Source: Gambelia wislizenii (taxonomy: Eukaryota > Chordata > Lepidosauria > Squamata > Crotaphytidae). Taken from it: a DNA stretch of 64,000 nucleotides. The stretch lies in the NCBI GenBank assembly GCA_030847615.1, contig JAUMIR010000002.1, positions 194,415,809 through 194,479,808 on the forward strand, written 5' to 3'. Made by a program: the position numbers and the translations under genes. The stretch's first letter is position 1, and each line of letters starts with the position of its first letter. The notes below the pieces were generated by a model. That model ran no database searches. It was not told the origin of the DNA and saw nothing but the letters and a program-made list of their open reading frames with translations. This document shows, piece by piece, positions 47,387-59,779 of the stretch.

Positions 47387-50300
47387 GATAGGCAGGCAGA
47401 CAAACCCAAACCAAAGAACCTTCCACCTCATGCAATAAGGCTCATTTGTGCACGTTTCCTGGAATCTACCATGTGTAGCAAGAAGAGAAAGAGAAGCAAC
47501 CAGATGGGAGGCAGAGGGGTTATGCAATCGGGCACCTCTCACCCATATAAGGACACGGACAACAGCACCTGCCAAGCAGCTCTCTAGCAGGTGTGACACC
47601 AGATCCCCAGGCTATGCCAGCCAACTAGGACTGGGTTTCTGAGGTCCCCTGGAAATGATACCACTTACTGACAGAGCTGAAGGTGTCACCACCAGCTTCA
47701 TCACTGAAGCCACCGGTTGCTTCGCACCTCTTCAGCTTCCCATTGGTTGACATTCTGTAAGGCTATTTTGAGACTTGTTCCCAAAGCACAGCCAAGATGC
47801 TAGCTTATTATTTTTCAGCTTCTTTCTCTGCCTCTTTGTACACCAGCTACTGAGAAAGTAAACAGCCAAGGTTTTCATAACATTATGGTATGCAAGGCAA
47901 CTTTAGTTATGATAGCAACAGGGAGGTGCAGCCGACAAGCTTTTTGTTCAAAACATTAAGCTATCAAATGAAATGTACTGGGAAAATGTCGTTTTTTTAA
48001 ACCTGCTTATGCAACACCAAGATAAGTCCAATAGAAATGGGAGAAGTAGCACTTTCATCGCTTTGGCATGCAAGACAAATTCTGAACCACAAGTAAATGT
48101 GTGATCTACCTGACAGGGCAAAAGTAACAAAGTGGGGAAAATGTGTAGCTTTTAAAGCATTTTTAAGGCACTTAAACTTTCTCAAAATGTTTATAACCAA
48201 TCCCTATAAGCTAGATCAGTGTTACAACCCCAGTGCTGAAGGTGGGACATGGGGAGAGGATTAGATGAAGAGTGTGAAACTTGCCAAAAGCTACCTGAGG
48301 TTGTCATGCCCCAAAGCCCACTTTAAACCACCATGCTTTTACTAATTACCTAGGGCAGGGACCACCTTCCCAAAGAGAGCAGCTAGGGTAACAAAACTAG
48401 AATGCTATACAACAAGGGCTCTGTTAGGCATTTAAATATCAGTTTGTTTATATTTCTCAAAAGGCAAAGCCAGACAATTCATTTCCTCATCCAAATTAAG
48501 TCAAAATTAATTCTATTAATTTACACCCAACCACCAATAGTTCCTCTTCACTTAAAATCCATTGCAAAGGTGTGGAAAAGTGTATAAAAAGAAAGTGGCT
48601 GGTAGTTTCCCCCTCCCTTTTGCTCATCTCACTCACACCTTTACATAAAAATGGCAACTTTTGCACCAAAATTGTGTTTTAAAAATCTGACACAGTGCTA
48701 ATCCCCTAGGGCAAATTAAGGCATCACTCCCCTTGCAATTAATTCCCCAATTCGCAGCCAGAACCTGATCCAAAAGTCAAATCCTTCATTAATGACTTCC
48801 ATCGCCATTAATGGCATAAATTAAATTAAATGAGGTACAATTCCATGGGGGCATTTTCAAAAATGACGGGATGGTGTTGGCAGAGGTGATGGTGTTGGCA
48901 GAGGTGAAAGTGCTGGAGTGTGGGGCAGAGGACTGAGAAGGAATGGGGCAAGGAGAACAGAGGGGGAAGCTGGAGGGAAGGAAGATGCAGACTGTAGGGA
49001 TCAGAAGGAGGAGGAGGAGGCAGCAAGGACTAGAAAGAATGGAGGAGACAAAGGGAGCTTGGAAAGAGGGGGAAGGAAAACAGACAAGCAAGCCTGGGTA
49101 GGTGGGGAAAAGGCAGCTTTTTCTTCATATTTCTCGCCATGTGGTTGGGACTTGCAATTGCCCCACCCTCAAGAGACTTAAAATTCTCCCACCTCAGCCC
49201 ACTATTTGTAATAGGCTTGTGCACACACACATGCACAGAGAGAAAGATAGAGAGAAAAGCAAGTAGAGCTGGCTAGGAAACCCCACATAAACACAAGTGC
49301 TCCCCCCTATTCATCTCTCTCTGCTCCTTCCCCCAATTTCCTCCTTCCTTTCCTCCCTCAAGGAAAACTGCTTCCCTCTCATGCTATTAAGTTTAATTGT
49401 TGTTGATTTCTTTAAAACTTCCACTGGTACTAGCTTAACCATTTTGGGAGGGGGAGATTTGGGGTGCCCAGCATGTAGGGGCAGTTGAGATCTTCCATCA
49501 TAAATATGACATTTATCATGCATGGAGGGGAGGCATAGGGGAATGTTGTAGCCTGTAAGGAGGGGACAGTAATTGTTCCCTTACTAGCTGCCATTCCTCA
49601 TGAAAATGGCACCCTACACGGCCATTAAGCGGAGGAAAGCTCTTCCACTGGCACACTAATGAACACATGGGGCGCTGGGAAGGGATTTGGGGCCAGGGTC
49701 CCATGGGCTTGAGCCTAGAAACACTTCTGCTATCAGACCGCTTTTGTGTAGTGAGTTCTAGTCACAAGCAAGTTTCTTTCAGGTAAGAGTCAATTCCAGG
49801 TATGAATCACATAGCAAATGAATGTGTACCTTTTCTCCCCTCACTAATGCCTGTCAGCTCAAGCTGTAGAACAGGCCTGATCCTTATCTGTATTGACAAT
49901 GGCTGCAACTGTGGCGCCATCACCAAGCTTAATTAAAACACTCCTATTGCCATTACCAGGGTTACTACCCAAAGTATTTCCTCACATAGGTTCCATGACT
50001 AACCCTTGAAGAATGCCACTTGCTGCTTATCTGTACCATGAAAGTGCTTTGTTCTTGTCTAATTCCTTTCCCATTGCACAATACATGCACAAAATGTCCC
50101 ATGTGTTCACGTGTAAACAGTCATTGTAGTTTTCCGTCCCTCATTAGATCAATGGCTTTCTGAACCAGGGAGGAAGCAGCTTCACATAACTGATGTGCAA
50201 AATTCCAGACACAAGCTTGAGCTACTCCGAAGGTGGATAATCTTTCGCCCTCCGTATGTTTTGAACTACAGTTCCCACGGTCCCTACTCACTCGCCAGGC

Positions 50301-51600
50301 TGATGGGAGTTGTAGGTCAAAACCAGATCTCAGAAGTTCTCAGAGAGTAATGCAAGAAGTAATACATCACTTTAAAAATCAACCTGGCTAAAAACAGCTC
50401 TAGATTTTTATATCAACTAACATCAAAATGTTATTGGGGGCAGGGGGGGGTCATTTTGGAAGGATGTTTTTTTAATTTTAAATGATTAAAAAGCAATTAA
50501 AAAGTAGTGCCAGTAATATGCCACTAAGAACTCATACTGCAAGTGAGACTGACCTTTAAAAAACAAGTAAACAAACAAAAGTAATAATGATGAGTTAGCA
50601 GCAACATTTCAAAACAGAGCTTGGTATGTCATATCCCCATTCCTGATTTACTGAAATCCAAAGCACTCAGGTTTCGTCCGTGTTTCCCTCAACCAGAGAA
50701 ACCAACTGCCACTTTAAAAGGAGAAATCAGACAAGGCTAGCACAACCCACCTACACTGAAACCCTTCTAATTCCTACAATGAGCATTTAACATTTATAGA
50801 GCATCCACTCTCCTTCTGCCACATTAATAATTCTCTCTCTCTCTCCTTGGTCTCTAGGCCTTGCCTCCCTCAGACGTTGTACACTAACAGGTCTCTGTGG
50901 TTACCTAGGCAACTTATTCCCTCTTACATATATGCACAATAATCACCACTTGGCAATCATCAGGTTCCATGTCAGTCTTGTAACTAGGCCTGCTACTCCA
51001 CACATCAGCTCCTTTGATGCTCCCAGATGCTGATTATTTAGACAGAAGCTTGTAAGATGTAATCCTAAGCACACATACCTAGAAGAAATGTGTCTCTCTG
51101 AAATGAAACCTTAACAACTGGGTACATCTGACTTACCATGATCAGAGAGGCTAAAGCTTGATCTCCACCAAATCTCTCTTCATTATATCTCAAAACCCAT
51201 ATCCAATATACTGTCATCATGGTGACTAAGGGTATTGGGATACATTCACTTTACCATCTCTCTCTCTCTCACACACACACACACTCCTCAGAGCAAATTA
51301 AAGATATATGAAGATGTAATAGCAGGTTGGAAAACCATTTTTAAAAGACAAAGTACTTCCTTATTAGTTTCTTTTTAAAAACAGGGGAACTTGTTAGTAT
51401 TACTCCCTGTTTAAGGTGTGCTGTATTGGTGATTACATTACTTTTCTAAAAACTTTTAAAACACCCTTTTAATTTAAAATTACACCTAAGCAACATTTTA
51501 GGGTTCACAAGTGAATATTGCTTATTACAGCAGAAAGTACTACCACTTCCAACTTTTGTTAGTGCTCCCAAGGTAAACTGTTATGGCTTTGTTACCTAAA
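47387..51600. other. Repeat-poor intergenic stretch, possible regulatory DNA
   Basis: Apart from a palindromic fragment near 50240-50330 (GAACTACAGTTCCCACGG / GGGAGTTGTAGGTC) and short dinucleotide runs, no mobile element was recognised. Homeodomain-type cores cluster at 48740-48830, including the palindrome GCCATTAATGGC at 48804-48815. No coding exon was seen. Confidence 0.4.
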
Positions 51601-51610
51601 AAGAAGAGTA

Positions 51611-51844
51611 CAGTTGGCCCTCCGTATCCACGAATTCTGTATCAAGAGATTCAATCATCCACAGCCTGTAAATACTGTATTCCAAAAAAGAAAAATTCCA
51701 GAAAGCAAATCTTGATTTTGCCATTTTGTATAGGGGACATCATTTTTCTATGCCATGGCATATAATGGAACTTGAGCATCCACGGATTTTGGTATCCACA
51801 GGGGGTCCTGGAACCAAACCCTAGCGGATACCAAGGGCCCACTG
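51611..51844 (+). mobile_element. Tigger/pogo-like MITE
   Basis: Starts CAGTTGGCCCTCCGTATCCA after TA, ends GGATACCAAGGGCCCACTG, followed by CA (decayed TA). Full-length relative of the outer element at 1315. Confidence 0.85.
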
Positions 51845-51980
51845 CAATGTATTACAGGCAGCATTGTTACTTGTAATGTATCACTTCCAACCTCTGTGTA
51901 GTAGAACCATTTAGCTGTAATAAATTCAGTAACTGGTTCATCCTATATACTATCAGCAAGCACATTGTGAAGTTGAAGGT

Positions 51981-52160
51981 GTTCATGGCTGGCATCCATA
52001 GGTTTTTTGTGGGTTTTTTTCCAGACTGTGAGGCCGTGTTCTGGAAGAGTTTATTCCTGATGTTTTGCCTGCATCTGTGGCTGACATCTTCAGAAACGTC
52101 AGGAATAAACTCTTCCAGAACACAGCCTCACACCCTGGAAAAAACCCACAAAAAAACCTA
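51981..52160. repeat. Inverted repeat of Penelope-like terminal sequence
   Basis: GGTTTTTTGTGGGTTTTTTTCC, GAGGCCGTGTTCTGGAAGAG and TTTATTCCTGATG on the left are mirrored by CGTCAGGAATAAACTCTTCC, AGAACACAGCCTCAC and GGAAAAAACCCACAAAAAAACC on the right, around a spacer of about 27 bp. This sequence type (AAACGTCAGGAATAAACTCTTC) is frequent in lizard genomes and, by my recollection, belongs to Penelope-like element termini. The attribution is inference. Confidence 0.55.
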
Positions 52161-52287
52161 AGCAAGCACATTCTCCAAAGGTGAATCCTTATGTAGCCAA
52201 ACACAACCATCCATAGGCAAGAGAAATGTACCAGCAGGGTTGGAGAAACCTTGAGGTCTGCAGGGGAAAAAACTACAAAAAGCAGTG

Positions 52288-52303
52288 GTGTGTGTGTGTG
52301 TGT
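52288..52303 (+). repeat. (GT)n microsatellite
   Basis: Short uninterrupted GT run. Confidence 0.7.
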
Positions 52304-53401
52304 GCTTCAAGACAGTTTAGTGTAGAAGGAGACTATTCAGTAGCCAGAGAATGACCACAGTCTTTGTGGACAGCAAGCAAAGGTGAAAAGAATGGAGTTT
52401 TACAAACGATATGAATGACTGATAATACCGTGAACATAAACATTTCATACTGCAAAATTTCACTGTCAAGTCCCACACTTCACTCTATTTTTCATTTTCA
52501 AAAATCTTAACACTAATGCTTTTTGCATTAAAAAAAATAGTTCTGTGTCCACATTAATAACTCATTCCTGAAGCTTTCCAGGCTCTCCCATTCACACCCA
52601 AATTTAACACAGAGCATCCTGGTGTATGGCAAGAGACAGAAGCCAAGTTTCCTAGAACTTAATAGATGGCCCTCTCCCTTCCCTCCACAACTGTCAAGTT
52701 GCTCATTGCTGCTTTCAAGCAGTAGTAAGTGGTGTGTAGCACAGCAGCAGCAGCTGCCTGGAGTTAAACCTTGTCCATAGGAAGAGCTTCACTTGTTATT
52801 TCTTAGCTTCTTGCTGCAAGTGGACACAGAGAAGGTGGCGGGGGGGGGCAGAGGAAATATGACAACAGTTGCCAAAAACACTTACCTCTTTAGAAGTCAT
52901 TATGATCTGCTGGACACTGCATGGCACAAGGGAAGCCACTGTGTGGAACACTATCAGCCTGTGAGATGATCACTACCAATAGTTGTGTATGACACCACAA
53001 CTTACGAACTCATATTATTTACACCTCTCACGTACAGTTTCATTTTCAATGAATGACTGTGTTCCCACACAACTGTTGTGTCACAGGAATCCCCTGCCCC
53101 AGAAAATATTAACACTAGCCATTCACAAAACCATTGGAAACAAACATCCTAGTTTTGCGTAAACCAATTAATGCATGTTGCATGATAAGAAAGCATTACC
53201 CCAGTTCAAACCTCTGGTGATAAGACTGGAAACTAGAAATGGTGACTCAGTAGTCTCTTGCACTAATCTTTCTTTGATTTTTTTTCCCACAGAGGCCACT
53301 TTAAAGTCAGTGGTGAAGGACTCAGGGAGAACGAAGTGTTTTCCCACTGGCTTCTGAATTTCAGATCTGTATCCATTTATTCCTTTGCAGAAGTTGATCT
53401 G

Positions 53402-53640
53402 TTAATACCCAGTGTAAAAAGCAGAAGGGCATGGCTGACAGATGATGGGATATATCACATTGCAAGATGAGCAAGGGAAGAGACCACTGATATGGTGGGT
53501 GAACATGTTAAGTCCTGTAATGCTCTTGCCAGAGTAGATATGGGTCCAGAATTGGAGTCTTGTTTGTTGCAACAGGTTCCTCAGCCCTGTTCTACAGGAC
53601 TGTGACAAACACATAAATGTAAAAAATGTAAAAAATCTTG
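53402..53640 (-). pseudogene. Possible Penelope-like GIY-YIG region fragment
   Basis: The - strand frame includes GLFPCSSCNVIYPIICQPCP and AFYTGY before a stop. CxxCNVIY..C..C...Y.G is the pattern that leads into the GIY-YIG endonuclease of Penelope-like elements (NVVY.I.C..C...YVG.T). The fragment is about 70 codons; the RT domain is not seen. It lies about 1.2 kb from the inverted repeat at 51981 but continuity is unproven. Confidence 0.4.
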
Positions 53641-54799
53641 GTTTTGTTTACATGATACTGGAGTGAGAGGTCTGAATTGGGTTCATCAGCAGCACTGTTA
53701 CACCAGTAGCCTCAAGCATCTCTGCTGTGACATGGCAGGAATGCAGTGTCACTGACAGCTCTTACACCCAACCAGTTAAGGGAAGATTAGGTGAAATAGC
53801 TGATATTTTGAAACATTAATGTGAAGGAAGGATCGTGGCAGACTTTAGTCTGGACTATGTAATGAAAAATGAGGCTGAGAAACCTGGATCACCTTCCCCC
53901 AATTTCCAACCATTAAAAGGGAAAGACATATAAAGATGATATTGCAAATGTTTTATCAGCAAAACAGACTTTGGTTTCTCTCTGGAAATACACCTCTCAT
54001 CATCATTTGGGTTCTGTTATCCCAACTGGAACTGAGATGGTGGTGACAAGATTGCACATGTCCAATGAATCCTCAGCTATAATTTTTTAAGTTATTAAAC
54101 AGCCAACATCCCAGAGGTGAACTCTAAATTGCTGTATAACCACCTTGCTTGTGAAAGGGGGAAAGATAAAGGAAAAAGTAAAGTTTACTTCTCTCCCACT
54201 GCAATCAATGGGTGAGAGGAATGATTACAATAAAAGGGGGAGAGTGGGTTGGAGAAATGCCCCTCCTGGCTCCCCACTTCCCTGAAGAGACAGCCAGGTA
54301 AGCTCTTAGATAAGGTGCTCCATTCTTCCATTTTCAATTGTCCCCCTAGAACTACAGTATGGCAATGAAATGCCTGTTCTTTCTAACCTACATTGCAAAG
54401 GACATCTGAGTTAATGCAAAAATTAACATTGATGACCCAATTTCATCTTATTTTTCAGAAGAGCCAAAGAGGGATGTGTGAGGAGGACGCAGGAGGAAAG
54501 TGCAGAGCAAGTCTCCAGACAGACAAAAGTAGCAGAGGAGTGGAGGGAGAGGAATAAGTTGACCTGGATCTTTCTGTGAGCACATGTATTTCTTCCTTTC
54601 AAAAATAAAACAAAGCTTTTGATATGCAAGCAGCCCCAAACTGATTTGGCATTTGCAAATCTGTATGTGTGTGTAGAGTAAGTGTTTTGCTTCCTCCTTA
54701 GTTTCTATCATTCATAATCATCAGACCTTTGTGTATTTTTAAGTTTACACCGCAATGAAAAGTGGAAGGGGAGGGAGAAAAACAACAAGTACCAGTCAG

Positions 54800-56413
54800 A
54801 TTAAAAAAGTGTTTTTTTTTTATTTTTAAATTAATAAAAAACCTTCAACCTGTTTAAGCAAGATTCTGATTTTAAAACCTAAAAAAAACCCCAAAAAACC
54901 AAGGAGAGGAGCCTCAACATCTCGCCTGCCCTTGGATGTATGGGAATACTCTGGAGCCCTCCTTCAAAAGATCTGTCTTCTGGGGAGGCTGATACCTCTC
55001 TCTGTGTGTAAGATATTTAAGGAAATACATATATCTTTGAAATTTAAGCAGCTTCCCTCCTGGCTTTGCCTCCCAAATGCATTGTCCTTTTAGAAAGGGA
55101 AAGAGCTTGTGAGCTGAAGAGGGAAACCATTCTCAAGAATGAAAAGCAGAAGGGGAGGGGCAGGTCGAGAAAAGATTTTAAGTCCATGGTAAGATGTAAG
55201 ACATAGCTTTTTTCAGCTCTTTGGGGCACAACTGCTGCAGCCTTCAAGGCAGTTTCAATAGGCCAAAGTTGGGGTGTAAAGGAGGAGGCATAGGGTATCC
55301 CACCCACCAAAAAAACAGCAAAATAAAACAAAAACACCCCCCCCCCCACATACACACATTTTGCACATGCGTACAAAGAAACAGCTAGCTGTCAAAACTA
55401 TTCTGCCAGTGTGAGCATGTATTGGCTGGCTCCTCTCCAAGATGGTAGGGCAACATACACACTTCCTTGTATGTATGAAACCATGGGTAGAATTCAACAT
55501 GCTACTCAAAGCGAAGACCAACAATATATCTAACAGCACAGGCATTTTGTACTATCCCATCATTTCTTTTCAGGCTCCTTGTGTGGCTTACCAGAAAGCT
55601 CTATGGTGCAGCTCCTGCAGCCAAAAAAGAAAAGAAAGGAACATCTTCCCCCAACCATAGGGCAAGGCAGATGGATTCCTTCAGTGGATTATACACCCCT
55701 GCCAAGTAGGCTCACTAAAGTACCCATGTTTCTCCCCACATCCCCCTTGGCCTCTGTGCGCAAACCAAATTTGAGGCCTGCCATGGGAGACCATTTCATT
55801 GAGAGATTCCCTACAGCCCCTCATCTACTACAGATGCTACAGGCATCTCCCTAAATTGGAGCCAAAAGGAAAAGCAAGAGAGGACAACAAGAACAAAGAA
55901 AGGCCAATTTCCAAGACCTTCCCTCCTCTTCACCCAACACACTCATGCACACACTCACTCACTCAAGGAGACACCGCCCCCCATGGAAACCCCAACGCCC
56001 GGATCCAACGCAGCCACCCTTCTTTCCAAGCAGTGTTCTCAGAATGCCACTTGGATCTTGGTAATCCTGTTGCTTTCATCTGTGATGTATATACATTAGA
56101 TATATTTATATATTTATATATTATAGTTATATATACTTTTTTTTTCTTTTTAAAAAAGAGAAGAGACCAGTTATTAACTCTCCTGAAGAATGAATAGGGG
56201 AGAAAAAGCAGGAGGAGGAGGAGGGGGGGAAAGGAACACGGGGAAGACTGATGACATTTCATCAGTTTAAAAAACAAAAACTATAAAATATTCCAGTGCG
56301 ATCTTCAGGGGGAAAAAAGATACCCCCACCCTATTCCCTGTGTACCCCTCCCAGATTTGTCAACCCCTCCCCACCTGCCACAGCTTCTTTCCCCATTCTA
56401 AAAATATTAAGTC
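54800..56413 (-). terminator. UBALD2: UBALD2 3' UTR and poly(A) signal
   Basis: Going from the stop codon at 56414 leftward, the first AATAAA on the - strand is at 54824-54819 (TTTATT on +), followed by a T/GT-rich stretch (TTGTTGTTTTT) that suits a downstream element. This gives a 3' UTR of about 1.6 kb. It includes an AU-rich block and UGUAUAUA at 56093-56086. Confidence 0.5.
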
Positions 56414-56776
<363 letters not shown>

Positions 56777-58496
56777 CTATATTTAGTCAGCATGGCACTA
56801 ACACAATGCCTCTCAAGGCTTTCTTCCTCTCCTAGTCAAAATGACCAGCTATCAGTAAAGTGCAACACTAAACAACAGACCCAACACCTTGTCCCCCATG
56901 TGTAATCAGCAGTACCCCCTTCATCTTACATCATCTCTTGCTCCCAACAGTGTAGAGCAGGGCTGGACAAAATGTGCCCTCTAGACATTGCAATGCACAT
57001 TAGCTCTAGCCAGCCAGCAAAGCCAAAGGTGAGGGAGCACAGAAGCTGCCCATCCCTCCTCTACTGTCTCCTTGACCAATCTAGTTGCTGGTCCAGATTT
57101 TAAAGCTCAGTAAGAGAAGGGACACTGTATGGTTTCCTTTTCACAGAGTTGGAGGAGGAAGTGTGCAGCCTGGCACCAAACTACAGCTCAGTGTTTGGAA
57201 GGCATCCACAACCACAACCTAGGGCAACACTGAAAAGAGAAGGGAGCCATCCATGTGTTGTCTTCCAAGCCAATCACACTGAATACTAAAGTCTGATGAC
57301 AATGGAAAACTAAACTGAAGCAGGATTCAAAGATGGTAATGTCTGCCATCTAGAAAATGCACAATCCAGGTGCCTCTCAAGCAAGTAACACAGAACAGCA
57401 GATCCTGCTGCGTATCTGGAAGGAATAAGATACAACCTGGCCACACAGAAATGCAGTATGAATTATTTTGTTGCGTTCCTTTTATTATTGTAAATTATGT
57501 TTTATGCCAAGAAAACAAAAGAGGATATGGCTTCTACAATTACAAAATGTGCTAAAACTCTTGCATGTTATGCCATTAAAATGAAATGTGTGTGTATGCA
57601 CATGCGTGCGCGCGCACACACACACACAGAAATGTGTTCATTTTGCCCAATTTCCCATCAAATAGCACAACCAGGGATTTCTGGGAATTCCGCTCGCCAA
57701 TGACAAATAGCCCTCTGTCCAGGATAACTGTATTTTCTAAAATGGAAGACAATTCCTTTCAGAGTAAAAAGTGAGAGAAATGGTATTTCTAACTTGCATT
57801 GTTACCCAAGTATCAAGCTAAATTTTCTGGAGAACCTTTACACTTTTCCTCTATCACTGCCTTCTTATCTCAGTGGTATCACTTATCATCCCTACAAAGG
57901 AAGCCCACTTTCTCATTAAGGCTGTTTGCCTTCACCTAGACCTGAAAAGAAAGTGACTTTTTAAAAGGGCAAAAATCTTCAGAACCACATCATATAGGTT
58001 TGCTGTAGTAGACGGCATTCAGCAGCACACATTTGATAAAAGAATACCAAGTAACTGGCCAAGCCATGCTCTATCGACTCCTGAAATCCTGTTAGCACCA
58101 CAAGCCCTCAAGGGCTCTTGCAAATCATGACAACCCCTACAAGACAATTGTTTCCTAGATCCTTTCATGGCCAGATATACTCCTACCTAACTGAGCAAGT
58201 GAACCAGCCACAGCCCTCTGTGCCCCTTCAAGTTGCTAAGGATCCACCATCTTGGAAAGCACTATCCATGAAGCACTTGCTGGCCTGGCCTGACATGCCA
58301 GTGGAAGCAAGGGATTGTAGGAAAGACTGTCCACAGAGAGGAAGCCACAGTATCACTACACTGGCTAAGTATACTTTTAACTATCTTGTTCAGGTGCGCA
58401 AATCAGGATGTGCTTGCCTGGATTTCCAAGCATATTATACTGATGTATGGCAGCTCCAATCTGCATTAATGCCTAATCATCCTTGACTAATTCTTA

Positions 58497-58640
58497 TTGT
58501 CATTGTTTCTGTGTGACTTCAAGTCCTTTCTGACTTACAGTGACCCTAAGGAGGTTTCTTTGCAAGATTCGGTCAGAGCGAGTTTGCCTTTGCTTTCCTC
58601 TGAGGCTGAGAGTGTGTGGCTTGCCCCAAGGTCACCTAGA
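58497..58640 (-). mobile_element. Squam1-like SINE, 3' part
   Basis: On the - strand: AGGTGACCTTGGGGCAAGC, CTCTCAGCCTCAGAGGAAAG, CTTGCAAAGAAACC, TTAGGGTCACTGTAAGTCAG, AAAGGACTTGAAGTCACACAG. The tRNA-like head is missing. Confidence 0.75.
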
Positions 58641-59240
58641 ATAAATGTACTCTGAGCAGAAGACTATGTTTCTGTCCAAGACTCATGAAAGAAAAGAAAG
58701 GAGGAGAAAGAAACCCACCACACAGTGCGATTACAAAAGAATGGCATAACTAGTCAAAGCCTGCTCCCCTGTAGAACACCAATTCTCATTTCTGTTAAAA
58801 CTTAGGAACCAAAGCAAAGGGTGATTGTTAAAATCAGAGTACCTTACCCAAACCCCCTTCCCCTCTTACTCTTGAAAGGTACTTCCAGAAGGATCACCCC
58901 CTACACCAGCCTTTCTCAACCTTTTTACCCCGGAGGAACCCTTGAAATAATTTTCAGCTCTCAGGGAAACCCCTACGTAAAAATTATACCTACAGCTCCC
59001 GTTTTTGTTTTTTTTTAAATATAGAAACAGCAAAAAAATATATAGATGCTTATTATCTTCCACATTGTTAGCAATACATATTTGATACTTGCTAGGTCAG
59101 AAATTTCTATAATACAAATATAATATGAAATATAACATAAATATAAATATATATCTCCAAAGTAAGACAGTCTCAGTTTAAATAATCTTGGCTTCTAGGA
59201 AGAGTTCGGGTTACCATGATCTGCTGCCTGAGGCAGCAAC

Positions 59241-59562
59241 ACAGAATCATAGAGTTGGAAGAGACCACAAGAGCCATCCAGTCTAACCCCCTGCCATGCA
59301 GGAATACACAATCAAATCATTCCCGACAGGTGGCCACCCAGCCTCTGCTTAAAAACCTGCAAAGATGGAGACTCTACCACACTCCCAGGCAGTGCATTCC
59401 ACTGCCAAACAGCTCTTACTGTCAGGAAATTCTTCCAAATGTTTAGGTGAAATCGCTTTCCCTGTAGTTTGAACCCACTGCTCCATGTCCTAGTCTCTGG
59501 AGCAGCAGAAAACAAGCTTGCTCCATCCTCAGTATGACATCCCTTCAAATATTTAAATATGT
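59241..59562 (-). mobile_element. CR1 3' end inside hAT element
   Basis: GAATCATAGAGTTGGAAGAG is the inverse of the CR1 tail. The - strand continues through the usual 3' UTR blocks to ATTTGAAGGGATGTCATACTG and AGGATGGAGCAAGCTTG. 5'-truncated. Confidence 0.85.
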
Positions 59563-59779
59563 CTACAGCACTGACTCTGACCCAAAGATTGAGCTCTGAG
59601 CTAACACAGCTTGCAAAAACCAGCAACTAAGCAGCCAGACGCAGGCTGAGAGGGAAGGCTTTAGCTTCCTGCCAAGATAAATGGAAGGAATTTTTCAATA
59701 ATATGAGAGTTGGTCAGTCTATCTGTGACCCCCACATTCAGTTACCAGACCCACAGTTTAAGAACCTTTTCTCTATCTA

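Noticed and set aside
52000..52160. CRISPR-like repeat
   Set aside because: There is a single inverted pair, no array of spacers, in a vertebrate genome.
58118..58486. 122-codon + strand open frame
   Set aside because: No family motif and antisense to UBALD2. The composition is like the surrounding intron.
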